64,000 nucleotides of DNA from Rhizobium freirei PRF 81 (GTDB lineage Bacteria; Pseudomonadota; Alphaproteobacteria; Rhizobiales; Rhizobiaceae), in the NCBI RefSeq assembly GCF_000359745.1, contig NZ_AQHN01000001.1:38442-102441 (forward strand). Reading direction: 5' to 3'. The number at the start of each line of letters is the position of its first letter. The first letter of the stretch is position 1. The notes below the pieces were generated by a model, which saw only the letters and a program-made list of their open reading frames with translations, was not told where the DNA came from and searched no databases. This document shows, in pieces, positions 41,116-50,006 of this stretch. A program made the position numbers and the translations under genes.

Positions 41116-41193
41116 GGCGGATCCAAATTAAAGCTCCGCGGGAGCATGCAGAATAGTCGCTCCCCGCGCAAGCGCGAATGCCGCTCGGCGGCG

Positions 41194-42054
41194 CTACATG
41201 CGATACACGTAGCGCTGCAATTCCATGAGGGCCGGCGGGACATCCTCTTCCTGCTCGGTGGTATAGCGGCGCCAGACCTGAGACAGACGCTCGCGCTCGT
41301 GCACGACGCGATTGCGCCCGAGCGTCTTGGCCAGATAAAGCGCCTTGTCGGCGGCGGCATAGACGCCCTCCGTCTTGCGATCCTTGCCTATGTCGGCAAT
41401 TCCGGCCGAGACGGTAATCTTGACCGAGCCACCGTCGATCGCGATCGGATGATTGGCGACCTGCTCCTTGATGGCTTCGACACGGGCAATGCGTTCATCG
41501 ATATCACCACCATGGATAATCGCGCCAAACTCCTCGCCGCCGAGACGGGCGATCATGTCCTCACCCGTGAAGACACGCCCCAATATCTGCGAGACCGCGA
41601 TGATCACGGCATCGCCGGATGCGTGACCGAAGCGGTCATTGATCGTCTTGAAGCGATCGACGTCGAAGATCACCAACGAGGCGCCGTGCCCGGCCTTGGT
41701 CAGCGCTTCCGTAAAGGCGCGGCGATTGAGCAGGCCGGAAAGCCCATCGGTACGGCTCAGCCGTTCGAATTCGGCACGGGAAACGGCAAGCTTGTGAATC
41801 GAGAAACCGGCCAATATCGCCAGCGCACCGGAAACGGTACCGCCGATGATCCAGGCGAGCAGAACGCCGAAACGCATGACCTCCATGATCGGCAATGGCA
41901 GGAGATCGAGCCATTGCAACACGGGAAGCATCGCGACCATGATCGCAAGCGACATGATGACAGCTGCAAAACTCATCTTAAGCGCGAAAATATAAATCGC
42001 ACGCTTCTGCTGAAAATTGCCGACTTCGGCTTGCAGCGAAATCCATTGTTTCAT
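41194..42054 (-). CDS. Membrane-anchored GGDEF diguanylate cyclase
   Basis: A 286-residue protein: two membrane helices (about residues 27-47 and 61-84) with almost no periplasmic sensor loop, then a GGDEF domain (about 95-260) with active-site GGEEF at 172-176 and DVDRFKTINDRFGH. The usual RxxD inhibitory site five residues before GGEEF is absent (TGED instead), so product inhibition may be lost. It should make c-di-GMP. I set the start at ATG 42054, 8 nt after GGAAGG; GTG 42063 is an alternative. It sits between the ureC terminator and ureE, so it may be co-transcribed with ureEFG. Confidence 0.88.
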   Translation of the reverse strand: MKQWISLQAEVGNFQQKRAIYIFALKMSFAAVIMSLAIMVAMLPVLQWLDLLPLPIMEVMRFGVLLAWIIGGTVSGALAILAGFSIHKLAVSRAEFERLSRTDGLSGLLNRRAFTEALTKAGHGASLVIFDVDRFKTINDRFGHASGDAVIIAVSQILGRVFTGEDMIARLGGEEFGAIIHGGDIDERIARVEAIKEQVANHPIAIDGGSVKITVSAGIADIGKDRKTEGVYAAADKALYLAKTLGRNRVVHERERLSQVWRRYTTEQEEDVPPALMELQRYVYRM

Positions 42055-42267
42055 GCGATTCACCTTCCTCTGCCACCGTTTCAGTCATGTGAGATAGGGG
42101 TGAAGGCGCTTCCAGGTCTTTAATGGAATCATTAAAATGCCCGGCATTTCCCAACTTGTGAACAATCTCTGATAGCCAGCCGCGCTCCCGCCTCCGCAAA
42201 CCAGAAGGCGAAGTGCGGAACCGCCTCCACAAGCCTATGATAATGCTGAATTAACCGCATAAAACCA

Positions 42268-42290
42268 CGAAGGCCCCGGAAACCGGGGCC
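42268..42290 (-). terminator. Terminator after ureC
   Basis: On the minus strand GGCCCCGG TTT CCGGGGCC forms a perfect 8-bp stem with a 3-nt loop, followed by TTCGTGGTTTTAT. It splits the urease genes into a structural block and the GGDEF-ureEFG block. Confidence 0.75.
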
Positions 42291-42326
42291 CTCGCATGTG
42301 TCGCTGGCAACGAATCGGCGCGCTCT

Positions 42327-44039
42327 TTAGAAAAGGAAATAGCGCTGCGCCATCGGCAGCACCGTCGCCGGCTCACAGGTGAGAAGCTCGCCGTCCGCGC
42401 GCACTTCGTAGGTCTCCGGGTCCACCTCGATATGAGGGGTGAGGCTGTTATGGATCATCGACGCCTTCGAGATGCCGCCGCGAGTATTCCTGACCGGCAG
42501 CAGCGTCTTGGCGACGCCAAGCTTGCCGGCAAGCCCCGCGTCGAAGGCAGCCTGGGAAACGAAGGTTACCGAAGAATTCGTGCGATTCTTGCCGAAAGCG
42601 CCGAACATCGGGCGATAATGCATCGGCTGCGGTGTCGGGATGGACGCATTGGGATCTCCCATTGGCGCCGCAGCAATAGAGCCGCCAAGCAGAACCATCT
42701 CGGGTTTGGCGCCGAAAAAGGCCGGGTTCCAGATCACCAGATCGGCGCGCTTGCCGATCTCGATCGACCCGACCTCATGGCTGACGCCATGGGCGATGGC
42801 GGGATTGATCGTATACTTGGCGATATAGCGCTTCACGCGGAAGTTGTCGTTGTCGCCGACCTCCTGCGCCAGACGACCGCGCTGGCGCTTCATCTTGTCG
42901 GCGGTCTGCCAGGTGCGGATAGCCACTTCGCCGACGCGGCCCATGGCCTGGCTGTCGGATGAAATGATCGAGAAGGCGCCGATATCGTGAAGAATATCCT
43001 CCGCCGCGATCGTCTCCTTGCGGATGCGGCTTTCGGCAAAGGCGATATCCTCGGGGATCGACGGCGACAAATGATGGCAGACCATCAACATGTCGAGATG
43101 CTCGGCGATCGTGTTAACCGTATAAGGCCGCGTCGGATTGGTCGATGACGGGATGACGTTCGCCTGGCCGCAGATCTTGATGATGTCGGGAGCGTGGCCG
43201 CCGCCTGCGCCTTCCGTGTGGAAGGCATGGATCGTACGGCCCTTGATGGCGCCGATCGTATCTTCGACGAAGCCGCTTTCGTTCAATGTATCCGTGTGGA
43301 TCATCACCTGCACGTCATAGGCGTCGGCCACGCTGAGGCAGCAGTCGATCGCCGCCGGCGTCGTACCCCAGTCCTCATGCAACTTAAGCGAGCAGGCGCC
43401 GCCAAGCACCATCTCTTCCAGCGCCGCCGGCAGCGAGGCATTGCCCTTGCCGGAAAGGCCGATATTCATCGGAAAGGCATCGAAGGATTCGATCATACGC
43501 GCCAGATGCCATGGTCCGGGCGTACAGGTGGTCGCAAGCGTTCCATGCGCCGGGCCGGTGCCGCCGCCAAGCATGGTGGTGATGCCCGACATCAGCGCTT
43601 CCTCGATCTGCTGCGGGCAGATGAAGTGGATATGGCTATCCATGCCGCCGGCGGTGACGATCTTGCCCTCGCCTGCGATCACCTCCGTGCCCGGCCCGAC
43701 GATGATGTTGACATCAGGCTGCATATCCGGATTGCCGGCCTTGCCGATTGCGACGATGCGGCCGTCCTTCAGGCCGATATCCGCCTTCACAATCCCCCAA
43801 TGGTCGAGGATCAGCGCATTGGTGACGACGGTGTCGACAGCTCCGTTCGCGCGCGTCACCTGGCTCTGCCCCATGCCATCGCGAATGACCTTGCCGCCGC
43901 CGAACTTCACCTCCTCGCCATAAGTGGTGAAATCCTTCTCGACCTCGATGAACAGTTCCGTATCGGCCAGGCGCACCTTGTCGCCGACCGTCGGCCCGAA
44001 CATGCTGGCGTAGGAGGCACGGGAAATCCTGTAGGGCAT
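42327..44039 (-). CDS. ureC: Urease alpha subunit UreC
   Basis: A 570-residue nickel hydrolase. Visible are [20 protein letters not shown] (nickel ligands HxH), [15 protein letters not shown] (carbamylated lysine in LKLHEDW), [32 protein letters not shown] and the flap [20 protein letters not shown] with the catalytic histidine region. It hydrolyses urea to ammonia and carbamate as an (ABC)3 complex. It starts 3 bp after the GT29-like gene. A terminator follows. All key residues appear intact, so active urease is expected. Confidence 0.97.
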   Translation of the reverse strand: MPYRISRASYASMFGPTVGDKVRLADTELFIEVEKDFTTYGEEVKFGGGKVIRDGMGQSQVTRANGAVDTVVTNALILDHWGIVKADIGLKDGRIVAIGKAGNPDMQPDVNIIVGPGTEVIAGEGKIVTAGGMDSHIHFICPQQIEEALMSGITTMLGGGTGPAHGTLATTCTPGPWHLARMIESFDAFPMNIGLSGKGNASLPAALEEMVLGGACSLKLHEDWGTTPAAIDCCLSVADAYDVQVMIHTDTLNESGFVEDTIGAIKGRTIHAFHTEGAGGGHAPDIIKICGQANVIPSSTNPTRPYTVNTIAEHLDMLMVCHHLSPSIPEDIAFAESRIRKETIAAEDILHDIGAFSIISSDSQAMGRVGEVAIRTWQTADKMKRQRGRLAQEVGDNDNFRVKRYIAKYTINPAIAHGVSHEVGSIEIGKRADLVIWNPAFFGAKPEMVLLGGSIAAAPMGDPNASIPTPQPMHYRPMFGAFGKNRTNSSVTFVSQAAFDAGLAGKLGVAKTLLPVRNTRGGISKASMIHNSLTPHIEVDPETYEVRADGELLTCEPATVLPMAQRYFLF

Positions 44040-44042
44040 GGG

Positions 44043-44687
44043 TCAGTCTCCTTGGGAGGCAGAAATGAGGTTCGTATCGACAAGGCGCTTGAGACGGCCG
44101 AGGGAAACATAGCCGTCGACAAGCCGCTGCTCGGCGGCAAAGGGATGCTCGTTCCAACCCGTATGGCTGAAACCGGTAATGGCGACATCGTCGTCGGGAT
44201 AGCGGGCCAGTACCTCGGCGATGACGATCATGCCGCTGCTCGGCACGACATAAGAGCCGGGCTCATAGGCGGCGAGCGCCGTATCGACATCGTCGTGAAC
44301 GGACTGATCGATCACGACATGCCGCTTGCCTGTGGCTTTGCAGAAGGCGGCGAACTGATCGGTGTAATCGTCGCAGAAATCATCGAGCTCCGGATGCGAG
44401 ATCGCCAAGGACGCGCGCAAAGCAGCGAATTTGCGGGGATCGCGCACGCTCCAGATTTCCGAAGCTGAGGCAACGGCTGGGCTCTTTCGCCATTCCGCCG
44501 AGCCGAGCATGGCGCGCGCCGGCCGGCCGGTGTTGCAGACAGCAACGACATCGGTCCGGCTGCCGCCGGCACCCATCGAACGGCAGTCGTTGAAGCGGAT
44601 CACGAGATCGGCAGCATCGATTGTCGCTGCCGCCCCTGCGGCGATCTCTCCATTGCCGACGATCACCACCTTGCGTCTATTGCTCAC
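44043..44687 (-). CDS. GT29 (sialyltransferase)-like protein of the urease operon
   Basis: A 214-residue soluble protein. It shows sialyltransferase-like motifs in order: L-motif KVVIVGNGEI...IDAADLVIRFND (residues 6-34), S-motif PSSGMIVIAEVLARYP...VAITGF (149-173) and the VS motif HPFAAE (181-186, H-x4-E). Rhizobial urease operons carry genes called urease operon accessory protein at this position, with no known role. A glycosyltransferase activity is inference. It starts with GTG sharing one base with the stop of the LprI-like gene and ends 3 bp before ureC, so it is fully embedded in the operon. Confidence 0.72.
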   Translation of the reverse strand: MSNRRKVVIVGNGEIAAGAAATIDAADLVIRFNDCRSMGAGGSRTDVVAVCNTGRPARAMLGSAEWRKSPAVASASEIWSVRDPRKFAALRASLAISHPELDDFCDDYTDQFAAFCKATGKRHVVIDQSVHDDVDTALAAYEPGSYVVPSSGMIVIAEVLARYPDDDVAITGFSHTGWNEHPFAAEQRLVDGYVSLGRLKRLVDTNLISASQGD

Positions 44688-45121
44688 TAATTGCCTCCGA
44701 GCCCGTCGGCGAGCTCTTTCAGTTCCTTGGTCCGCTTCCTGGTCAAATCCGCTTTGCAGCCGGAAACCATCATGGGCTCCATGGAGCCGCCGCGTGCCTG
44801 GAACCCTTGCGCCTCACACTCACCGTCGCGATAGTCCACCCAGGCGCGCTGCGCCTTGATGAGCGCCTTTTCAGCCCCCTTCATGTCGTTGTCGAGATCC
44901 GAATCGATGGCAGCCATCGCAGCGCGGGTTTTCTTGTATTGTACGTTCAGCGCCTTATCGGCGGTGTCGAAATCGAGCGCAGCACAGATGTTCATATCCG
45001 TCTGCGCCTCTGCCTTGGCGCAATCGATCTTCTGTTCATCCGGATTGTTCTGCGCAAAGGCCGGACCGCAGATCAGTGCTGCGGCAAGAGCTGCAGCAGG
45101 CAAAAGCAATTTCAACGACAT
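44687..45121 (-). CDS. LprI-family (DUF1311) periplasmic protein
   Basis: A 144-residue secreted protein: signal peptide (MSLKLLLPAAALAAALICGP, cleavage after AFA about residue 23) and an LprI/DUF1311 domain with paired cysteines (DCAKAEAQTDMNICAALDF, GECEAQGF, VSGCKADL) and AQRAWVDYRDGEC. LprI of mycobacteria inhibits lysozyme; members next to rhizobial urease genes have no proven role. It lies 20 bp after ureB and is coupled to the GT29-like gene. Its periplasmic location contrasts with cytoplasmic urease. Confidence 0.82.
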   Translation of the reverse strand: MSLKLLLPAAALAAALICGPAFAQNNPDEQKIDCAKAEAQTDMNICAALDFDTADKALNVQYKKTRAAMAAIDSDLDNDMKGAEKALIKAQRAWVDYRDGECEAQGFQARGGSMEPMMVSGCKADLTRKRTKELKELADGLGGN

Positions 45122-45141
45122 CGAACTCCCCCAAAGAAGAC

Positions 45142-45447
45142 CTAGAGCTTGCCCATGATCTGCTGACGGAAGCCATAGACTTCGCGCTTGCCCGATAGCG
45201 GAATCAGCGTCACCGAGCGCGTCTGGCCCGGCTCGAAACGCACCGCGGTTCCCGCAGGAATATCGAGCCGCATGCCCCTCGCCTTGTCGCGATCGAAGGC
45301 AAGCCCGGCGTTGGTTTCGGCAAAATGATAATGGCTTCCGACCTGCACCGGTCGATCGCCGGTGTTGGAAACCTCAAGCGTCACAGTCGGCGCTTCGGCA
45401 TTGAGCTCAATGTCGCCGCTGGCAGCGATGATTTCACCTGGGATCAT
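45142..45447 (-). CDS. ureB: Urease beta subunit UreB
   Basis: A 101-residue Ure[61 protein letters not shown] and the C-terminal [16 protein letters not shown]. It is the small structural subunit that packs on UreC in the (ABC)3 enzyme. It starts 10 bp after the DUF1272 gene. Full family length and intact motifs. Confidence 0.96.
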   Translation of the reverse strand: MIPGEIIAASGDIELNAEAPTVTLEVSNTGDRPVQVGSHYHFAETNAGLAFDRDKARGMRLDIPAGTAVRFEPGQTRSVTLIPLSGKREVYGFRQQIMGKL

Positions 45448-45457
45448 GGTTCTCTCC

Positions 45458-45712
45458 TCATGCTGCCCGAACGGGAGCGCATCCCTCGGCCTTCAGAACA
45501 CGTTTCGTCGAAGCAGGATATTTGGCGAGCAGTGCCCCCGGGCGAGCGGGGCGCTGGACGAATTCGCCGCCGCAATTCGGGCAGCGACCACCCAAGACCT
45601 TGTCGACGCAATCCGTGCAGAAAGTGCACTCGAATGTGCAGATCATCGCCTCCCGGCTTTCCGGCGGCAAATCCCCGTCGCAACACTCGCAATTGGGTCT
45701 GAGTTCCAACAT
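45458..45712 (-). CDS. DUF1272 small zinc-ribbon-like protein
   Basis: An 84-residue protein with a dense cysteine pattern: [36 protein letters not shown] and [13 protein letters not shown], i.e. at least eight cysteines in CxxC-type pairs, fitting a treble-clef or zinc-ribbon fold (DUF1272). Function unknown. ATG 45712 gives the family N-terminus [11 protein letters not shown]. It sits between ureA (7 bp) and ureB (10 bp), so it is co-transcribed with structural urease genes; metal binding could relate to nickel handling, but that is only suggested by position. Confidence 0.85.
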   Translation of the reverse strand: MLELRPNCECCDGDLPPESREAMICTFECTFCTDCVDKVLGGRCPNCGGEFVQRPARPGALLAKYPASTKRVLKAEGCAPVRAA

Positions 45713-45719
45713 GGCTGCC

Positions 45720-46022
45720 TCAGCGGATGGGTTCGTGCACGGTGACGAGCTTCGTTCCATCCGGGAACGTCGCCTCCACCTGAATATCGTGGATCATCTC
45801 GGCGATGCCCTCCATCACCTGATCGCGGGTAATGACGTGAGCGCCGGCCTCCATAAGCTCCGCGACCGGACGGCCGTCGCGGGCGCCCTCGACCACGAAA
45901 TCGGTGATCAGTGCGATGGCTTCGGGATGGTTGAGCTTGACGCCGCGCTCCAGCCGTCGCCGCGCCACCATTGCCGCCATGGAAATCAGCAGCTTGTCTT
46001 TTTCTCTCGGAGTGAGGTTCAT
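45720..46022 (-). CDS. ureA: Urease gamma subunit UreA
   Basis: A 100-residue Ure[61 protein letters not shown] and [18 protein letters not shown]. It is the smallest structural subunit of urease. It follows ureD across a 142-bp spacer holding two hairpin repeats, then DUF1272-ureB-LprI-GT29-like-ureC follow closely. Confidence 0.97.
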   Translation of the reverse strand: MNLTPREKDKLLISMAAMVARRRLERGVKLNHPEAIALITDFVVEGARDGRPVAELMEAGAHVITRDQVMEGIAEMIHDIQVEATFPDGTKLVTVHEPIR

Positions 46023-46048
46023 CGCCTACCTATCGGATTGCTGTTTCT

Positions 46049-46098
46049 AGAGCATGATGCCGAAAAGTCTGAGCGGTTTTCGGACGACATCATGCTCT
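46049..46098. repeat. RIME-like palindromic repeat D1
   Basis: AGAGCATGATGCCGAAAAGT at the left and CGGACGACATCATGCTCT at the right form an imperfect 50-bp hairpin (AGAGCATGATG/CATCATGCTCT ends). This sequence type recurs in rhizobial intergenic regions. It sits between ureD and ureA. Confidence 0.75.
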
Positions 46099-46113
46099 AC
46101 TTTTTTGATTCTG

Positions 46114-46158
46114 GAGCCGGATGATTTTAGGTCAAGCAGGCCTAAAATCATCCGGCTC
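46114..46158. repeat. 18-bp perfect inverted repeat D2
   Basis: GAGCCGGATGATTTTAGG (46114-46131) and its exact complement (46141-46158) are separated by 9 nt. It starts 7 bp downstream of the ureD stop on the minus strand and could attenuate, process or stabilise the ureD-ureA transcript. It looks like a second repeat module beside D1. Confidence 0.8.
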
Positions 46159-46164
46159 TTGGGA

Positions 46165-46986
46165 CTACAGGTTCCAGACTTTCGGCACTGGCGCTCCGTT
46201 GCGCAAGGTGGAAATGACCGGAATCAGGACTTTTCTGAGCGCGAAGCCATCGGCAGCGGCAAGCCGCAGCACGAGCTTGTCTTTCCACTGGCTGGCGCCT
46301 GCCATATGCGCCTCGACCAGCGGCCGGACCCGGCTGAGATAGGTCTCCGCCAGCGCTCCGGTATAGAGCACGGTCGCGAAGGCAACCTGGCCGCCGAGCA
46401 CAGCGCTCTTGGCCGTTAACGCCGCGATATCGCCATCGAGCCGCAGCTCCTCGGCGTGGATCAGGCATCCGCTGCGACGGATGCGCCAGCGGTCGCGAAA
46501 CAGCCCTTCGGCCATCGCCTCGCCCATGGCCTTGCGCCCAAGCAGGATCGCTTCGATGGCAAGAAATTCAGCCGTTTCGTCAAGCTCGACATCCAGCCTG
46601 CGCGAGAGCGAGGCGCGCTCGAACAGGATGGTTTCCTGCGGCAGCCAATCGACGCGCGCACCAGACCCCACGCTGATGGAGGTCCCGACCTCGGCGGTGT
46701 CGCTGGAAGCCTTATAGATCTTCTCGCAGGCCTGCGTGGTCACGTCGATACGCGTGCCTGGCCCCGCGACGATGCTCCAATCCATGCGGTCGCCGCCGGT
46801 AAGGCCGCCGGCCGTGTTGATAATGACCGCTTCCATGGAGCTATCGAAGGTCTCAGGCAGACGAATCTTTGCCGCGCCCTCCTGAAACAGCTCGGCAAGG
46901 CGCGTGCGGCCGCCAAGCGACTTGGCCGCAAGATGGCCGCGACCACGCGCCCTCTGCGGTCTTGTGCCTATGGCCGTCAATGCCAT
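46165..46986 (-). CDS. ureD: Urease accessory protein UreD
   Basis: A 273-residue UreD (UreH): [52 protein letters not shown] and [20 protein letters not shown]. It forms the scaffold that binds apo-urease and recruits UreF-UreG for nickel insertion. It is the first gene of the minus-strand urease cluster; the region upstream (46987-47076) should hold the promoter, though no clear consensus is seen. Confidence 0.96.
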   Translation of the reverse strand: MALTAIGTRPQRARGRGHLAAKSLGGRTRLAELFQEGAAKIRLPETFDSSMEAVIINTAGGLTGGDRMDWSIVAGPGTRIDVTTQACEKIYKASSDTAEVGTSISVGSGARVDWLPQETILFERASLSRRLDVELDETAEFLAIEAILLGRKAMGEAMAEGLFRDRWRIRRSGCLIHAEELRLDGDIAALTAKSAVLGGQVAFATVLYTGALAETYLSRVRPLVEAHMAGASQWKDKLVLRLAAADGFALRKVLIPVISTLRNGAPVPKVWNL

Positions 46987-47131
46987 TTCGTCTCTCCGGT
47001 TGCCACATCGCGCGGATATCGGATCATTGAAACCCGCAACGAAATAAAGGCAAGCAATTTCTGTGCCTTACGCGATCATCTGCGATGACGCCCCCAATCC
47101 CGGGTGCGTGTGCATCGCCTTTCGGCAAACG

Positions 47132-47168
47132 CCGAAAAGAAAGGCATCTGCGTCCGATTGCAGATGCC
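47132..47168 (-). terminator. Terminator after the hydroxyacid dehydrogenase gene
   Basis: On the minus strand GGCATCTGC-AATCGGAC-GCAGATGCC forms a 9-bp stem with an 8-nt loop, followed by TTTCTTTTC. A second small hairpin (TTTCGGC/GCCGAAA) follows at 47120-47137. Confidence 0.7.
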
Positions 47169-47204
47169 CGCAATTCGCCCGGTCGTCTTACGAGAGGAAG
47201 TGCG

Positions 47205-48176
47205 TCAGACCACGCGGTCCGGCGGCTCGCGACCGGCGAAGAAGGCGGTGACATTGTCCACCACCTTCATGCCCATGGCCGTGCGGGTCTCTTCGGTGGC
47301 GCTGCCGAGATGCGGCAGAAGCACGACATTGTCCAGCACCCTCAGCCGCTCCGGCACATGCGGTTCCGCCTCGTAGACATCGAGGCCGGCGCCGCGGATC
47401 GTGCCTTGCTCAAGCGCCGCAATCAGAGCCGCTTCGTCGATTACGTCGCCGCGCGCGGTATTGATGAGGAAAGCACCCGGCTTCATGGCGGCGAGACGTG
47501 CCGCGTTCATCAGATGGCGATTTTCCGCGCCGCCAGGGCAGTGAAGGGAAACGAAGTCGGAGACCTGGAGCACATCCTCCACCGTCTGCAGTTGCCTGGC
47601 GCCATAGCGCGCGGCCTCCGCCGGATCGACGACTGAGCGATTGTAGAAGACGACATCCATGCCGAAGCCGAAATGGCAGCGCTGCGCAAACGCCTTGCCG
47701 ATGCGGCCGAAGCCGATGATGCCGACAGTCTTGCCGGTAACCTTAGTGCCGACCAGGTGCGTCGGTCGCCAGCCGGTCCACGCTCCAGCGCGCAACTCCC
47801 GCTCCCCTTCCCCGCCCCGCCGCGCGACGGAGAGCAAGAGCAGCATGGCGATATCGGCGGTGCAATCGGTGAGTACGCCCGGCGTATTGGTGACGACGAT
47901 ACCCTTCGCCCTGGCGGCGGCGACATCGATGTGATTGAAGCCGACGCCGAAATTGCCGATGATCTTCGACTGGACAGCATCACCCTCGAAAAGCGCCGCG
48001 GGAAGCCTGTCGGAAACGGTGGGGAGAACGGCGTCATAGGAGAGAAGCGCATCCCGCAACTGCGCCGCATCGAGCGCGGCATCGTCCTTGCTCAGCGTGG
48101 CGTCGAAACGTTCCGAAAGGGCCGCCTCGACTGAAACCGGCCAGCGGCGTGTAACAAGAACCCTGGGTTTGCTCAT
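47205..48176 (-). CDS. D-2-hydroxyacid dehydrogenase (glyoxylate/hydroxypyruvate reductase-like)
   Basis: A 323-residue NAD(P)-dependent dehydrogenase: substrate-domain loop IIGNFGVGFNHIDVAAARAK, NTPGVLTDCTADIAMLLLLS, nucleotide loop GKTVGIIGFGRIGKAFAQRC (GxGxxG), NTARGDVIDEAALIAALEQG with the catalytic arginine region, GLDVYEAEP (Glu) and VVLLPHLGSATEETR (catalytic His). It most resembles glyoxylate reductases (GyaR-like), reducing glyoxylate or hydroxypyruvate. It is a single-gene unit with its own terminator. The true substrate cannot be fixed from sequence. Confidence 0.9.
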   Translation of the reverse strand: MSKPRVLVTRRWPVSVEAALSERFDATLSKDDAALDAAQLRDALLSYDAVLPTVSDRLPAALFEGDAVQSKIIGNFGVGFNHIDVAAARAKGIVVTNTPGVLTDCTADIAMLLLLSVARRGGEGERELRAGAWTGWRPTHLVGTKVTGKTVGIIGFGRIGKAFAQRCHFGFGMDVVFYNRSVVDPAEAARYGARQLQTVEDVLQVSDFVSLHCPGGAENRHLMNAARLAAMKPGAFLINTARGDVIDEAALIAALEQGTIRGAGLDVYEAEPHVPERLRVLDNVVLLPHLGSATEETRTAMGMKVVDNVTAFFAGREPPDRVV

Positions 48177-48258
48177 GCTGCTTATCCTCCTGCCTGTAAC
48201 GGGCAGATTTAAAGCAGGTCTGCTGCGAAGGAAATGCCGATCCTCCGCCTATGGTAAC

Positions 48259-48287
48259 GAAAAAAGCCCGGCGCGTAGCCGGGCTTT
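48259..48287 (-). terminator. Terminator after livK
   Basis: On the minus strand AAAGCCCGGC-TACGC-GCCGGGCTTT forms a 10-bp stem with 5-nt loop, running into TTTTCG. It lies 39 bp after the livK stop. Confidence 0.88.
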
Positions 48288-48325
48288 GCAGATCGTGTCG
48301 AAGCCGGAAACCGGCAACGCGAAGA

Positions 48326-49447
48326 TTACTTCGCGATTTCGGCGTAGGTGTACTTGCCGTCGGAACCCTTGGACCACTTGTACATGACGTAGTCCGGACG
48401 GGTGATATCGCCCTTGGCGTTGAAGCTAAGGTCGCCGATAGCGGTCTTGAACGGGCCCTTTGCCTTGGCTGCATCTGCAACGGCCGTAGGATCGTTGGAG
48501 CCGGCAGCCTTTGCCGCAGCGGCGATGATCTGAGTGGCGGCATAGGAGTACAGCGTATAGCCTTCCGGCTCATAGCCGGCAGCGCGGAACTTGGCGACGA
48601 GATCGGCAGAAGCCGGGTTCTTGCGTGGATCCGGCGCAAAGGTCATCAGCGTGCCGTCGACGGCGTCGCCGGCGATGGAAGCCAGCTCGTTCGAGACGAT
48701 ACCGTCACCCGACATGAAGTGTGCCTTCACGCCCTGGTCGGCCATCTGGCGCAGGATCAGCCCGGCTTCGGTATGGAGACCGCCGTAGTAGACGAAGTCG
48801 ACGCCAGCCTGCTTCATCTTGGCGATGAGGGCCGAGTAGTCCTTGTCGCCAGGGGTGATGCCTTCGTAGAGAACTTCCTTCATGCCACCGGCGTTGAGGT
48901 TCTTCTTGGTTTCATCGGCAAGGCCCTGACCATAGGGGGTCTTGTCATGAACGACGGCAACCTTGGCGCCCTTGAAGTTGTCGACGATATACTTGGCGGC
49001 AACCACACCCTGCTGATCGTCACGGCCGCAAGTACGGAACGTGTTCCAAAGACCCCGCTCGGTGAATTTCGGATTGGTCGAAGCCGGCGTGATCTGCATG
49101 ATGCCGTTTTCGGCGTAGACTTCCGAAGCCGGGATGGAGACGCCCGAGTTGAAGTGACCGACGACGAACTTCACGCCATCAGCAACGAACTTGTTGGCGA
49201 CCGAAACGCCCTGCTTGGCGTCGGAGACGTCGTCGCCAAGTTCGATCTTGACCTTTTCCCCGTTGATGCCGCCGGCCGCATTGATATCGGCAGCAGCCTG
49301 CTCGGCGCCTTTCTGAAGCTGTGCACCAAAGGCGGCGTTCGGGCCTGTCAAGGGACCGCCAACGCCGATGATGATGTCAGCCTTCGCAACGCCACCGAAT
49401 GCGATCATCGCCGACAAAGCCACCGCCGACAGAAGATACTTCTTCAT
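48326..49447 (-). CDS. livK: Branched-chain amino acid ABC transporter, binding protein (LivK/BraC-like)
   Basis: A 373-residue periplasmic binding protein: signal peptide ([20 protein letters not shown], cleavage after AKA about 23), then [60 protein letters not shown] and [20 protein letters not shown] of the Leu/Ile/Val-binding family. GGGAG precedes the ATG at 49447. It has its own terminator and a 181-bp upstream gap, so it is probably transcribed apart from livHMGF, as braC is in Rhizobium leguminosarum. Broad amino-acid uptake is likely. Confidence 0.92.
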   Translation of the reverse strand: MKKYLLSAVALSAMIAFGGVAKADIIIGVGGPLTGPNAAFGAQLQKGAEQAAADINAAGGINGEKVKIELGDDVSDAKQGVSVANKFVADGVKFVVGHFNSGVSIPASEVYAENGIMQITPASTNPKFTERGLWNTFRTCGRDDQQGVVAAKYIVDNFKGAKVAVVHDKTPYGQGLADETKKNLNAGGMKEVLYEGITPGDKDYSALIAKMKQAGVDFVYYGGLHTEAGLILRQMADQGVKAHFMSGDGIVSNELASIAGDAVDGTLMTFAPDPRKNPASADLVAKFRAAGYEPEGYTLYSYAATQIIAAAAKAAGSNDPTAVADAAKAKGPFKTAIGDLSFNAKGDITRPDYVMYKWSKGSDGKYTYAEIAK

Positions 49448-49607
49448 ATTGTTACTCCCAATTTTTGAGCGGGTTCCGTTTGATTCGCCCTGCGCGATAC
49501 CCACCAATCATCACGCCGGTAACGCTTGTATTCCGAACTCTGGAAGCATGATCCTGCCCTGTGTCATTTATGTTATTGGCAGGACGACACTTACGTTGGT
49601 GCAGACT

Positions 49608-49624
49608 GTGCCTAGTTTAGGCAC
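49608..49624. repeat. Perfect inverted repeat between liv operon and livK
   Basis: GTGCCTA-GTT-TAGGCAC is a 7-bp perfect inverted repeat, 4 bp after the stop of the membrane protein gene and 160 bp upstream of livK. It has no T-tract on the minus strand. It may be a weak terminator or a regulator site for livK. Confidence 0.5.
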
Positions 49625-49628
49625 CCTG

Positions 49629-49982
49629 TCAATTCTTCTTCTTCCAGGAAAAGGCCGAGGTCTTTTCATAAAGCCAGTAATAGTTATTGACCATCTGATC
49701 GGTACGCCGATACCGGTATCCTGCCGTCGCAAAGACCAGTACAAGAACGACGTCGATGATGTAGATGGTAAGATCGAACACCGGCCCATTGAACAGCGCA
49801 TGGTGCAGGAACTGCAGGCCAAGGCCGATCAGAAAGCAGTAGATGACGACGAGCGGATAGTTTTCCCAGTTGGAGGCGACGGCGCGACCGGCGCGCCACG
49901 CAGTCCAGAAACTAAGGATGACGATGACCGCGCGGATAACCATGCGGCCGCCGCTATCGCTGTCGAAGAGAAGTCCCTGCAT
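49629..49982 (-). CDS. Conserved membrane protein at the end of the liv operon (DUF6867-like)
   Basis: A 117-residue protein with three hydrophobic segments (about 15-30, 43-60, 68-86) and a charged, tyrosine-rich C-terminus (GYRYRRTDQMVNNYYWLYEK). Members found beside rhizobial liv genes have no known function; I believe they form DUF6867, though this is from memory. It starts 24 bp after livF in the same direction and could be a transporter accessory. Confidence 0.7.
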   Translation of the reverse strand: MQGLLFDSDSGGRMVIRAVIVILSFWTAWRAGRAVASNWENYPLVVIYCFLIGLGLQFLHHALFNGPVFDLTIYIIDVVLVLVFATAGYRYRRTDQMVNNYYWLYEKTSAFSWKKKN

Positions 49983-50006
49983 GTCAAATTCTCCGCGAAA
50001 CGAAAC

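Noticed and set aside
39907..42123. Open frame of 738 codons on the plus strand across ureF, ureE and the GGDEF gene
   Set aside because: It spans three genes with clear family motifs on the other strand and has antisense-type composition.
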